DNA of 64,000 nucleotides, from the NCBI GenBank assembly GCA_907165275.2, contig OU015653.1, forward strand, positions 13,670,001 through 13,734,000. Direction: 5' to 3'. This stretch comes from Zygaena filipendulae (taxonomy: Eukaryota; Arthropoda; Insecta; Lepidoptera; Zygaenidae). The position numbers and the translations under genes are program-made. Positions within the stretch are counted from its first letter, which is position 1. Each line of letters begins with the position of its first letter. Shown here piece after piece: positions 25,301 through 34,702 of the stretch. Under the pieces are notes generated by a model. That model did not search any database. It saw only the letters and a program-made list of their open reading frames with translations, and was not told where the DNA came from.

Positions 25301-28300
25301 ATCGTCGGCTACAGCGAGGAGGAGATGGCCAACGAGTTCAAAGGTGAGGATAATCCGACTAATATTATAAATGCGAAAGTTTGTAAGTACCTATGTATGG
25401 ATGGATGGATGGATAGATGTTTGTTACTCTTTCATGCAAAAACTACTGAATGGATTTAAATGAAACTTTACAATAATATAGCTTATACATCAGATTAACA
25501 CATAGGGTACTTATTATCCCGGAATTCCTGCGGGAACTCCGATTTTACCGCGGGTGAAACCGCGGGGCACAGCTAGTACATAATAAATCGAACAGTAAAG
25601 CGAGGAACACACTATTATAAGACTAACCGCCGCACTCAGAGTCGACTTTAATGATTACATAGTTAAATATATATTTTTAGAACAAAACTGCCGCAATCAG
25701 ACAAGTTTAATAAATTAATGTTAATTGGCATTTAACTAATTATGTTACATCTCATTAAATGCCAATTAATATTAATTTACTGAACGTCTCTGATTGCGGC
25801 AGTTTTGTTTTAAAAATCTATATTTAACTAAGTAATCATTAAAGTCGACTCTGAGTGCGGCCGCTGCATCTGGCTAATATATTGTTACATTAGGCATGTT
25901 GACTAAATCTTTTTTATTGTAGATTAATAAAAAATATTGGACACGTATTTTTTCTTTTTTTACGTAATCAAAAAATAACGGAGCTACATTGAGTTGAAAT
26001 TTCGTGTGACGTCACTAACCGGACAGTTTGTATGGCGGCTTATAGCGGTCAGTGGCGTCACCAGCCCCCACCCTAAACTACAATGCGCTTTATCCCTGTA
26101 TATTTTCATTTAGATGAAAAAGTAAAAAATACGTATCTATTGTTTTTTATTTTCTAACTGGCAGACTAATTAGAATGTTGATTTGATTAGATTTTTGATC
26201 AAAAGTCGTCAACATCCCTTTTGTTACCCAGCATAGGCCAATAGATTGTGTGAGCTTCAACTCATTCAAGAGAAAGTTTTAAATATCAAAATTCATCAGT
26301 TTACGTACATAGTAAGTAAAACTGAAAAATCCGAATGAAACCGCTAGAAAGTATAATATTATAAAGAGCAAAAGTTTGTGAGTTTGTGACGTTGTAGGTG
26401 GTAATCTCTGAATCTACTGAACCGATTTAAAAAATTCTTTCACTTATAAGAAGCTACAGTGATCCTGTATGATAGAGGGTACTTTTTATCCCGGAATTCC
26501 TGCGGGAACTCCGGAGATTTTGAGGTTGTAATCTATAGATCTACTGAATCGATTTTGAAATTTCTTCCACTTATAGATAGGAATGTAAAATGATCCCGAG
26601 TGACATAGGGTACTTTTTATCGCGGAATTCCCGCGGGAACTCTGAAATTACCGCGGGTGAAACCGCGGGGTTCAGCCAGTAGTTACATAATGTGAATGAT
26701 AACCGAATAGAAATCTCCAGATATTTATGAATATCCACTTAATGTCCTCAGTCCATTTATGTACCTATTCAAGTATTCAAGTAATAAATACGTAGCTTAG
26801 GTAAAATTGAATTGAGTTGAGTGTTCAAGGCTCCCTTTCTATTTGACGGCAGCAAATAAATATTTTGAAAGCCAAAAACGAGTGATTAATAAAATAGCAT
26901 TGTGAGATACTTGTAATCCTTACATAATTATTATAAAACAAAGACGTCCACCGCGTCTGTCTGTCTGTTCGCGATAAACTGAAAGACTACTGAACGAATT
27001 TTCATGCGATTTCCACCAATAGATAGAGGGATTCAAGAGGAAGGTTCATACGTAGGTACAGTTTATCCTGGAAATTCCGCAGGAACTCCCGAGTGAAACC
27101 GCGGGGGACAGCTAGTTAATAATTAAAAAACATTGTCTAGCATAACTCAGCTTCCACGTTATACAGAACTAACTCGTGTCTTGGTTTTGGTTTAGTAAGC
27201 TTGTAGAAAAACCGTTCTAGCTTGTACCGAGCTTGGATAGGACGTTCACCTGGGCCCTTATTCAATATGACCAACAACATTCCTTGCCCATAACGCGCTT
27301 CCCAAAAACACCAACCCACACGCTCCATATGCAAAAATACTATAAGAAAATATTCTTTATATACAAAAGAAACGTAGTAAATGTATTTTTTTAAAGTGAA
27401 ACTTCTTTGAACACAAAGGAGAAGCAATTTAAGTTGCGCCCTATCTTACCGTGACGCGTTATGGTCATAGTGAATAAGGGGCCCTGTACTTACCTCCTCG
27501 GTACAAACGAGCGACTTTAATAGGACACTCTTTAGTCATTCTCCTTCGATATGCAACGAGTTTACAAATTCAATTATGTAGGTTTGTGTAGGTGTTAAAA
27601 TTAGGTATTTTACAGTCTCGTGGCCTCGGAGCATGTAAAAAGTGCAATTGTCTCCGGCCACCGTTCGCTGACGCTTTGTAACACAAAAAAATTATTGAAC
27701 CACCGACGAGACGGGTTGTTAACCTGATAGACTCGAGAGCTATAGTCATAATTGTACAACACTAGCTGTACCCCGCAGTTTTATCAGCGTGAATTCCGGA
27801 ATCACCTCGAGAACTCTCTATACGTACTCTTTGTAGTGTCCCTCTCTTGTCTATTAGTTGTGAAAATAGTTTCAGCAGCAGATGTATGTTTGTGATGCAT
27901 AAACTCAAATTCTATTCAACCAATTTTAAAAGCTCTATCACTTATAAGAAGCGACAGTGTTCCTGAATGACATAGGTTACTTTTTATCTCGGAATTCTCA
28001 CGGAAACTCCGAAATTAAAGTGAGTGAAACCGCGGGGACTGCTAGTATGTAATAAACGTTGAATCTAATTGTAATTAATAGTATAAAGTTCAAAATCTGA
28101 CCAAACTGTTTACATAATATTTATTTATTTATTTAAACTTTATGCACATCATGGTACAAAAGGCGGACTTAATGCCACAGTGGCATTCTCTGCCAGTCAA
28201 CCTTCAGGTAGTACAGAGAGCTCACTTGGCGGTGCATTTACGATATATATATTGTAATATATTTGATACTGACCGTACACATAATATAATACTATACTAG

Positions 28301-31300
28301 ACTATAATGTACTTATAAATAGATGTAGTACAGCCAGAAAACCGGGTGTTTAACCACCCAAGCACCGGGTATAAACCCGATCGATTGCCCCTCTAGGATT
28401 GGTTACTTGACAAATTTTTTTTTAATCCGTCGTGTAGATTAGTAAAAAAATATTTTCTTTTTTTACGTAATCAAAAAATAACGGCGATACATTGAGTTGA
28501 AATTTCGCGTGACGTCACAACCCGGTGCAGTTTGTACGCGACTTATACTGAATATTGACGTCACGAGTCCCCCACCCTAAACGTTATTGCGCTTTATCTA
28601 TGTTTATTTTCATTTAATTTGAAAAAGCAAAAAATACGTGTCTATTATTTTTATATTTTCTAACTGAGAATATACCCAATTGTGCTAGCGTTGATTGTCG
28701 TATTATCTTCCTATAAATTGTAAAGATTCCTGTATTTACTGCTAAGTTATTGTGATGCCAAATAGAAGATTATGTCTAGTTTGTGTCCATGTCCACCCAG
28801 ACTGGAGCGACAGGACGTTCAAGGAGTACCTGTCGCACAAGGGGCTGACGCCGACGCTGGTGCACTACGTGCTGTACGCGATCGCCGGCGGCACGGACGC
28901 GATGCCGTGCCTGGAGGGCGTGCGCGAGTGCAAGAAGTTCCTCATGAGCCTCGGCCGCTACGGGAACACGCCCTTCCTGTGGCCCATGTACGGCAGCGGG
29001 GAGCTGCCGCAGTGCTTCTGCAGGTCGGTGCTGCACGTCACTAAGTACTTACTGCATTGATCCGATCAGCGGAGATATAATACAAATTACTTGCCGGAGT
29101 CTGTGTTCTCCCAGAACTATAACAGGCATGCTTACGGGGTGTCAAATCAAAACTCTATTTAGTCCGTCAGTTATGCACAGTGAATTTTTTTTTTGGGTTA
29201 GTATGGGGAAATTCTAAACTATAAGTGATAGAGAAAAACTCTCTTAGGAACCGTGATCTTAATTTTAGATAAAATAAAAATGATATTTAAAAAAAAAAAT
29301 TAAAATCTTAATAGATTTGGAGATATCGGATTTATTAAAAAAAAAAAAAATTGATGAATATTGATGACTGAAACAAAACAAAACCACAAATCTGCCACTT
29401 GCCTTAATCATACGAAACAAACTCTATCTTAAAAATTGTTCAAAATGTCCTAAATAAAATAAATAAAATATAAAATATAAAAATAATAATAATTTTTCAT
29501 AAAATTTTTTAAATACCATTTGTATTTTATCTAAAATTAAGATCACGGTCCCTAAGAGAGTTTTCCCTATCTCTTATAGTTTAGAATTTTCCCATACTGA
29601 CCCGAAAAAAAAACTCACCGTGTATTAGGATGCGGTAAAATTAGCTGCAAATATTTACAGGGCTGAAAGTATACGTTATAACGAACAGGATAAGCGAAAA
29701 AATGCATGTTTCAATAATGCATGAAAATCAAGCACAATTTAGGCCACGCGGTACGTCGTTGCTCGGACGTGGTTATGACGCGCCATTTCCGAGCAGCGAC
29801 ATACCTACCGTGTGTCAAATTGTGCTTTATTTCCATGCATTTTGTATAAAAAAATTTAATGGAACAGGAAGACGCCCGTGCCATGTCCGCGCCCGACGCC
29901 ATTTATATGTATGTAGCCTGCGCCTAGCCATTCTTGATTCTTTGTACATATTTGTTTAATTTTTAGTGTGTTCTTTTGGGACGTTTCAAAGATCGTTTGA
30001 AACCACTGCCATTGTGTAATCGTTAAATAATAAATTAGACACATTAATCAAAACTAAATAATTCATCAGCGAAAGACCGTTAGGTACTGTAATCTATACA
30101 CATAAATAAAATTGAAATGTCTGTTTGTAATTCCAAATCAACAGCTTTTCACTAAATCTAGGTATATGAAAATATATAAAAAAATCTATTTTTTAAATTT
30201 TTTCTCTGTCTGTCTGTTAGGCTATACATATGTTATGTCTGTTTGTTCCGGCTACTTTCCCTGTCAGATAGCTGATGTTACAAGGAGTAACTTAGACTAC
30301 CTACTTTTATTTTAGAACTAACTGACCCCCACGGTTTCACCCGCGGTTATTTCGGAGTTCCTGCGAGAATTCCGGAATAAAAAGTACCCTATGTCACTCA
30401 GGATCACTAGCTTCCTATGTGAAGTGGATTATTATTATTATTATTATCATCTATAAGTGAAAGAATTTTCAGAATCGGTTCAGTAGATCTATAGATTACA
30501 ACATCACAAACTCCGGAGTTCCCGCGAGAATTCCGGGACAAAAGTACCCTTTGTCAGTCAGGATCACCGTAGCTTAATATAAGTAAACTGATTTTTAAAA
30601 TCGGTTCATTAGATCCAGAGATTACCCCCTACAATCTCACAAATTCACAATCTCCGGAGTTCCCGCGGGAATTCCGGGATAAAAGTACTCTCTCTCATTC
30701 AAGATCACTGTAGCTTCTTATAAGTTAAAGAATTTTTAATATCGGTTCAGTAGAACCAGAGATTACCCCCTACAATCTCACAAACACGCGAACTCACCAA
30801 CTCCGGAATTCCCGCGCGGGAATTCCGGGTTAAAAAGAACCCTATGACACTCAGGATCACTGTAGCTTTCTATATGTGAAAGAATTTTCAAAATCAGTTC
30901 AGTAGATCCAGAGATTACCCCTTACAACGTCACAAACTCACAAACTTTTGCTCTTTATAATATTAGTATAGAAAAAAGTTCCCGCGGGAATTCCGAAACT
31001 CACGCGGGAGAAACCGCGGGTACAGCTATATAAATTATAATTGAAGTGCGCAACGAAAGCGTTCGCGGTGCGCGATGACCCAAATGTGCATCAGCCTGCT
31101 TTCGCGATCACTTCTTTACAATGCACTTTCTAATTAAATAATATCGCATTTGAAAATTGTAGTCTTTGTTTATTTAAAAAAAAATTATATAATATGATCT
31201 TTCTTCCTTCTCGCAGTCTTTATTGTTGAAGGTCGTGCACGCCCTGAAAGTGCCGAGTTAAATTTCCGACGAGCTGCGTTCACACCTGGGCTCTTGTTCA

Positions 31301-34300
31301 CTATGACCAACAACATTTCTTGCCCATAACGCTCGTCCCAAAAACACAATCCCAAACGCTCCAGATGCAAAAATAAAAGAAATTTATATTCTTTATGACA
31401 AAAGAAACGATGTAAATGCATTTTTTTAAAGTAAAACTTTTTTGAACACGAGCGAAAAGCAATTAAAGTGGCGCCTCATCTTAACGTGACGCGTTATGGT
31501 CATAGTGAATAAGGGCCCTGTCTGTTGTCTTCAGTTTTTCTCAAGGCGGTGGAGAGAGCGAGTCCCGTATTGGTCCTGGTCTGGTCTGGTGGTCTTTTCC
31601 CGTTGACTTTGCTCCCTACAGCAAATTTGAAGTTGATCGAAACAGTCTGGTTGCCTTCGGGCTATATGATCAAACTCAGGCCCCGTTGATGACAGATTGT
31701 TGACAGCCAAAGTTTTGAAGGTTATAGTCAAATGTAGAATTTAGCAGTCTATGGAAAACGATATAATTAATTCACACTTAGTTTTAAATATGTCCTTGGA
31801 TGTAGTTTATTTACAATCACAATAAATATGTAATACCTACGCCACACTCGAGCTTTTAACACGATAAACCTTTTAACGAAACGTAAATGTTTACGTTACA
31901 ATATATTAGACAAGATTGATACACAATTTATTTTAAAATTCTTTCGATATATGTTACATTAACTGATAAAAGCTAACGCGCCAAAAACTGATATTTTAGA
32001 ATTTAAATTATAATAGTTCATTAGTTCCTGAGATAATCCTAACATCTAAACTCACCAAGTTTGTTTTTGTGATTTAGTTTGGATCTGCTGTTAGTAAATT
32101 TATTTTTCAGGTATATTTTCTATATAAACGTTTAGCTTTGGATATGGAAGAGTGGGACAAGTATATCAAATGCTTAAAAGTAGGTCCCAACAACTGCTTG
32201 TAACCTGTTCTTATAACCTAATAAATATTTTGATTTTGATTCAGACTGTGCGCGGTGTACGGCGGCGTGTACTGCCTGAACCGGCCCATAGACAAAGTGG
32301 AGACGAAGACTGTGGACGAAGGCAAGACGGTGGTGACGATTGCGAGCAAATCGAAGACTTTGCAGTGCGACCACCTCGTGATCGGCATCAACGAGTGCCC
32401 CAAGCAGCTGCTGGAGCCGGCGCCGGCGGGCGGCTGCGACATATCCAAGGGGGTGTTCATCACCGACGGATCCATCCTGGCCAGCGACAAGGAGCCGCTG
32501 ACGCTGCTGCGCTTCCCGCCGCTGCTCGAGGGCGGGGCCGCGGTCACCGTGCTCGAGGTGGGCCCCGCCACCGGCTCCTGCCCCCGGGGACTGTGTGAGT
32601 GCCACAGACGAAATTATTATATATTATTATAGATTGGGATTTTTTGTTTATTTGTTTGTTACGATTTAACTCAAAAACTACTGGACCTATTTCAAAAGTT
32701 GTTACACCATTATTAAATATTATAGAAGATAGAATTGCTTCCAGAAGACAAGGTAAAGTAGAAATAACTTCAGAAGAAAATAGAAACAACTGAATTGGCT
32801 GAATGGACTAAGTTTCCTTTGCCTTCCCCGAAACGGCAAAATTCAAACGATTGAAAGACTGACTTCCATGGCTATGAAAAAAATAAAAAAATGATGTTTT
32901 AAATGTTGCCAGTCGTGGTGTACTTCGTGACGAACAAAGTGAGGGACGCGGAGAGCGACCTGCTGCCGTACGCGGAGAAGATCCTCGACATGAGCGGCGG
33001 CGGGCGGGCCGCGCCCGGCGACAAGCCCAAGGTGAACACGCCCTTATTGTCATAGCCGTAAGACGCGTTATAACGTCATCCTAAGTCCTAGGTAAACTTA
33101 ATTTGATTAATGCGAGTGTGAGTTTGTTGTTGAATAAAATAAAATAAAATAAAAAATTGTTACGCTTTCAAGCCTCAGTCGATCATCATGGAGTTTTGCA
33201 TTTACATCGTCAGAGATGTAGAAAAGGACAAAGGAGAGGGTACTTTTTCCCCGGAATCCCCGCGGGAACTCCGAAATTAATGCGGGAGAAACCACGGGAA
33301 AAAGCTAGTTTTTATAACAAACACTCCACATTACACAATCAGCAGTGCAAAATGGTTGTGAACAAAAACTCAATAAAAGCTTGTAAAAATGTGTGTCTCA
33401 GTATCTATGCGACCGACAGTAGTGTATGTACCTAGTTACATGTCGTTGATGCCAATGTGTATGGTGATCCCCGCAGTGTCTGTGGTCGCTGTGCTGCAAC
33501 GTGCGCGACGCGAGCGGCTCGGCGCGCAGCTCGGAGGCGCGCGTGCACGTGTGCGCGGGCCCGGACGCGGGGCTCGACTTCGACCGCGCCGTCCACCAGG
33601 TGCGTACGTACGGGGGTGTGTACCCCGAGCGGCTCGGCGCGCAGCTCGGAGGCGCGCGTGCACGTGTGCGCGGGCCCGGACGCGGGGCTCGACTTCGACC
33701 GCGCCGTCCACCAGGTGCGTACGTACGGGGGTGTGTACCCCGAGCGGCTCGGCGCGCAGCTCGGAGGCGCGCGTGCACGTGTGCGCGGGCCCGGACGCGG
33801 GGCTCGACTTCGACCGCGCCGTCCACCAGGTGCGTACGTACGGGGGTGTGTACCCCGAGCGGCTCGGCGCGCAGCTCGGAGGCGCGCGTGCACGTGTGCG
33901 CGGGCCCGGACGCGGGGCTCGACTTCGACCGCGCCGTCCACCAGGTGCGTACGTACGGGGGTGTGTACCCCGAGCGGCTCGGCGCGCAGCTCGGAGGCGC
34001 GCGTGCACGTGTGCGCGGGCCCGGACGCGGGGCTCGACTTCGACCGCGCCGTCCACCAGGTGCGTACGTACGGGGGTGTGTACCCCGAGCGGCTCGGCGC
34101 GCAGCTCGGAGGCGCGCGTGCACGTGTGCGCGGGCCCGGACGCGGGGCTCGACTTCGACCGCGCCGTCCACCAGGTGCGTACGTACGGGGGTGTGTACCC
34201 CGAGCGACTCGGCGCGCAGCTCGGAAGATGAAACTTTTGTCTGCGTGGCCGAACATTTGTGAGGAGTATGTAAGGCCTACTAGTATATGTTGATCGTTGT

Positions 34301-34483
34301 AGGCAATTGGTTTGTACCGTTTGTGTTAACATTGAAATATTTTCGTCGCAGGCGGAGGAGATCTTCAAGCAGATATGCGCGGGCGAGGAGTTCCTGCCGC
34401 GCGCGCCCGACCCCGAGGAGATCGTGTTCGAGGACGACGTCGCGCCCGGGCCCGAGTTCGAGCGCGACCACGACGAGCAGTAG
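19370..34483 (+). CDS. Rep: Rab escort protein (component A of Rab geranylgeranyltransferase), nine exons, complete
   Basis: Binds newly made Rab GTPases and presents them to the type II geranylgeranyltransferase. Exons: 19370-19418, 21076-21274, 21535-21676, 25100-25343, 28801-29023, 32245-32594, 32913-33031, 33477-33599 and 34352-34483, all GT/AG, totalling 1581 nt (526 residues plus stop). The N-terminus MDDDLPTDFQVIVVGTGMVE with LHLDSSDHYGG is the GDI/REP dinucleotide-fold signature. Exon three encodes the charged REP-specific insertion ending FNIDMTPK, continued by LLFSRGPLVELL and ARYAEFRCV. YGSGELPQCFCR joins LCAVYGGVYCLNRPI across introns. The C-terminus is acidic. REP is favoured over Rab GDI because of the length (GDI about 445) and the insertion. 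Later exons are very GC-rich. Introns total over 13 kb and are full of transposons. The eighth exon and its donor site are part of a 115-bp tandem repeat. Confidence 0.95.
20706..20858 (+). mobile_element. Helitron-like element, 3' truncated, in Rep intron 1
   Basis: ACTAATATCATAAATTTGAA, TTTGGATGTTTGTTACTCAA, GGCTGAACGGATTTGGATG, GGGTACAGAGAAGGACATAG and TTCCGGAATTCTAGG; the hairpin is missing. Confidence 0.6.
21744..22045 (+). mobile_element. CRE-bearing MITE-like element in Rep intron 3
   Basis: GGGCTAGTTGACTAAATT start, GTAGATTAAACAAAAATATTG, CGGCGATACATTGAGTTG and one perfect TGACGTCA (about 21893). The second site has mutated to TACGTCA. Confidence 0.7.
22298..22365. repeat. TTA microsatellite and 18-bp perfect stem-loop
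   Basis: (TTA)n at 22298-22320 directly precedes CTCTCAGGTACCTAATAG, which pairs perfectly with 22348-22365 across a 9-nt loop. Intron 3 of Rep. Confidence 0.75.
22815..23130 (-). mobile_element. CRE-bearing MITE-like element, reversed, Rep intron 3
   Basis: Reads CTAATTAGTCCGTCAGTTAG at left and TTAGTCAACATGCCC at right. Two perfect TGACGTCA octamers (about 22943 and 22988). Confidence 0.7.
23131..24300. other. Rep intron 3, unrecognised stretch
   Basis: AT-rich intron DNA with no ORF of note. A degraded Helitron relative runs from about 24320 to 24500. 22380-22810 is likewise unrecognised. Confidence 0.5.
24505..24810 (+). mobile_element. CRE-bearing MITE-like element, Rep intron 3
   Basis: ATTTGACAAATTTTTTTTTA start, CGGCGATACATTGAGTTG, perfect TGACGTCA near 24615, decayed second site TTGACGTCCC near 24661. 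Confidence 0.7.
24850..25045 (-). pseudogene. Antisense C-terminal fragment of a non-LTR reverse transcriptase (RTE-like)
   Basis: The minus strand reads RQALEWTPQGKRKRGRPKQT, then TWRR, AELRMAGLTWPELRSAARDR and WRSIVDALC. This arrangement is the conserved C-terminal tail of RTE-type LINE polyproteins. It is truncated at both ends and lies about 55 bp upstream of the acceptor of Rep exon 25100-25343, in the region where the branch point should be. Confidence 0.7.
25354..25576 (+). mobile_element. Helitron-like element 10 bp past a Rep splice donor
   Basis: TC start at 25354, ACTAATATTATAAATGCG, (ATGG)n, CCCGGAATTCCTGCGGGAAC, hairpin and CTAG at 25573-25576. The donor of exon four is at 25344. 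Confidence 0.7.
25627..25863. mobile_element. Fold-back element, nearly perfect 105-bp arms
   Basis: GCCGCACTCAGAGTCGACTT at the left and its complement at the right, continuing through AAAACTGCCGCAATCAGA and TTAATTGGCATTTAA toward a short AT-rich loop near 25740-25756. No ORF. A palindromic MITE in Rep intron 4. Confidence 0.75.
25893..26218 (+). mobile_element. CRE-bearing MITE-like element, Rep intron 4
   Basis: Begins GGCATGTTGACTAAAT and ends AAAAGTCGTCAACATCCC, giving terminal inverted repeats GGCATGTTGAC / GTCAACATCC. One perfect TGACGTCA near 26009. The clearest view of the ends of this family. Confidence 0.7.
26352..26682 (+). mobile_element. Helitron-like element with internal duplication
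   Basis: ATAATATTATAAAGAGC start. The block 'atctactga-accgattt ... gggtactttttatcccggaattc' occurs twice in tandem before the terminal hairpin at about 26655. Confidence 0.6.
26930..27115 (+). mobile_element. Helitron-like variant
   Basis: TATAAAACAAAGACGTC start, TCTGTCTGTCTGTTCGCG, TTTCATGCGATTTCCACCAA, GTGAAACCGCGGGGGACAG and CTAG at 27112-27115. The same variant occurs near 47395 and 59600. Confidence 0.6.
27252..27484. mobile_element. MITE with GGGCCCTTATTCA terminal inverted repeats, copy 1
   Basis: Left GGGCCCTTATTCAATATGAC, right TGGTCATAGTGAATAAGGG then GCCC. The 233-bp interior has no ORF. Second copy at 31288-31518. Confidence 0.7.
27762..28045. mobile_element. Composite of two opposed Helitron 3' ends
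   Basis: CTAGCTGTACCCCGCAG at the left is a reversed 3' end, and GTGAGTGAAACCGCGGGGAC...CTAG at the right is a forward 3' end. They enclose degraded family sequence. Confidence 0.5.
28110..28235 (-). repeat. LINE 3' end fragment
   Basis: (TTTA)n, AAACTTTATGCACATC, GGCGGACTTAATGCCACAG and TGGCATTCTCTGCCAG. Very similar to 42935-43030, where it is joined to a reverse-transcriptase tail. Confidence 0.6.
28405..28680 (+). mobile_element. CRE-bearing MITE-like element, Rep intron 4
   Basis: TACTTGACAAATTTTTTTTT start. Two perfect TGACGTCA octamers (about 28511 and 28557). It ends about 120 bp before exon five. Confidence 0.7.
29176..29622. mobile_element. Large fold-back MITE, arms of about 100 bp
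   Basis: CACAGTGAATTT at the left and AAACTCACCGTG at the right, with matched inner words GTATGGGGAAATTCTAAACT / AGTTTAGAATTTTCCCATAC and GATCTTAATTTTAGATAAAA / TTTTATCTAAAATTAAGATC. The interior is A-rich. Rep intron 5. Confidence 0.8.
29716..29841. mobile_element. Small fold-back element
   Basis: AATGCATGAAAATCAAGCAC pairs with GTGCTTTATTTCCATGCATT, and inner GTCGTTGCTCGGA pairs with CCGAGCAGCGAC. 126 bp, loop about 25 nt. Confidence 0.7.
30312..31026 (-). repeat. Helitron-derived tandem array in Rep intron 5
   Basis: Opens with a reversed Helitron 3' end (CCACGGTTTCACCCGCGG). Units beginning CTCCGGAGTTCCCGCG or CTCCGGAATTCCCGCG then start at 30511, 30652 and 30801 (periods 141 and 149 bp), each with AAAAGTACCCT, TCAGGATCACTGTAGCTT and CAGAGATTACCCC. 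Ends with a forward hairpin near 31000-31020. Confidence 0.75.
31288..31518. mobile_element. MITE with GGGCCCTTATTCA terminal inverted repeats, copy 2
   Basis: Left GGGCTCTTGTTCACTATGAC, right TGGTCATAGTGAATAAGGGC. The inside matches copy 1 (GCCCATAACGC, AACACGAGCGAAAAGC, GTGACGCGTTA). Confidence 0.7.
33157..33307 (+). mobile_element. Helitron-like 3' part in Rep intron 7
   Basis: CTCAGTCGATCATCATGGAG, AGAAAAGGACAAAGGAGAGG, CCCCGCGGGAACTCC, decayed hairpin and CTAG at 33304-33307. Confidence 0.6.
33511..34226 (+). repeat. 115-bp minisatellite made of Rep exon 8 and its splice donor
   Basis: CGAGCGGCTCGGCGCGCAGC starts at 33511, 33626, 33741, 33856, 33971 and 34086, exactly 115 bp apart. A seventh, partial copy at 34201 has one change (CGAGCGACTC). 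Each full unit holds the last 89 nt of the exon, the donor CAG-GTGCGT and 26 nt of intron. The copies look identical by eye. The whole array has no stop codon in any of the six frames, because the unit is GC-rich and its length is not a multiple of three. Confidence 0.95.
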
Positions 34484-34628
34484 GCGCGCGCCGCGCCCGC
34501 TACTGCCGCTGCCCGCTAGCCGCTAGCCGCTCCCGGCGGAACAGTACCGAAGTAATGTTCCGATTTTGAATTCACAGAAAACGTTTGCTTAGTGTATGTT
34601 CCGTTTTTACCGACAGCACTGGCCCAGA

Positions 34629-34702
34629 GGCGCGTTCCGTGGATTCGCACGAATGCACTCGAGCGCGCTCGAGCGCATTCGTGCGAATCCACGGAACGCG
34701 CC
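34629..34702. repeat. 74-bp near-perfect palindrome downstream of Rep
   Basis: GGCGCGTTCCGTGGATTCGC at the left is mirrored by its complement at the right end, around a 16-bp palindromic core CTCGAGCGCGCTCGAG. I see one mismatch in 37-bp arms. It shares the word CGTTCCGTGGATT with the termini of the element at 42845-44109, so it may be a minimal fold-back member. It lies 146 bp past the Rep stop, probably in the 3' UTR. Confidence 0.85.

Noticed and set aside
33389..34368. Long open frames on both strands across the 115-bp array, suggesting a repetitive arginine-rich protein
   Set aside because: The GC-rich unit has no stop in any frame, so openness carries no coding signal. The only supported coding part is exon 33477-33599 of Rep.
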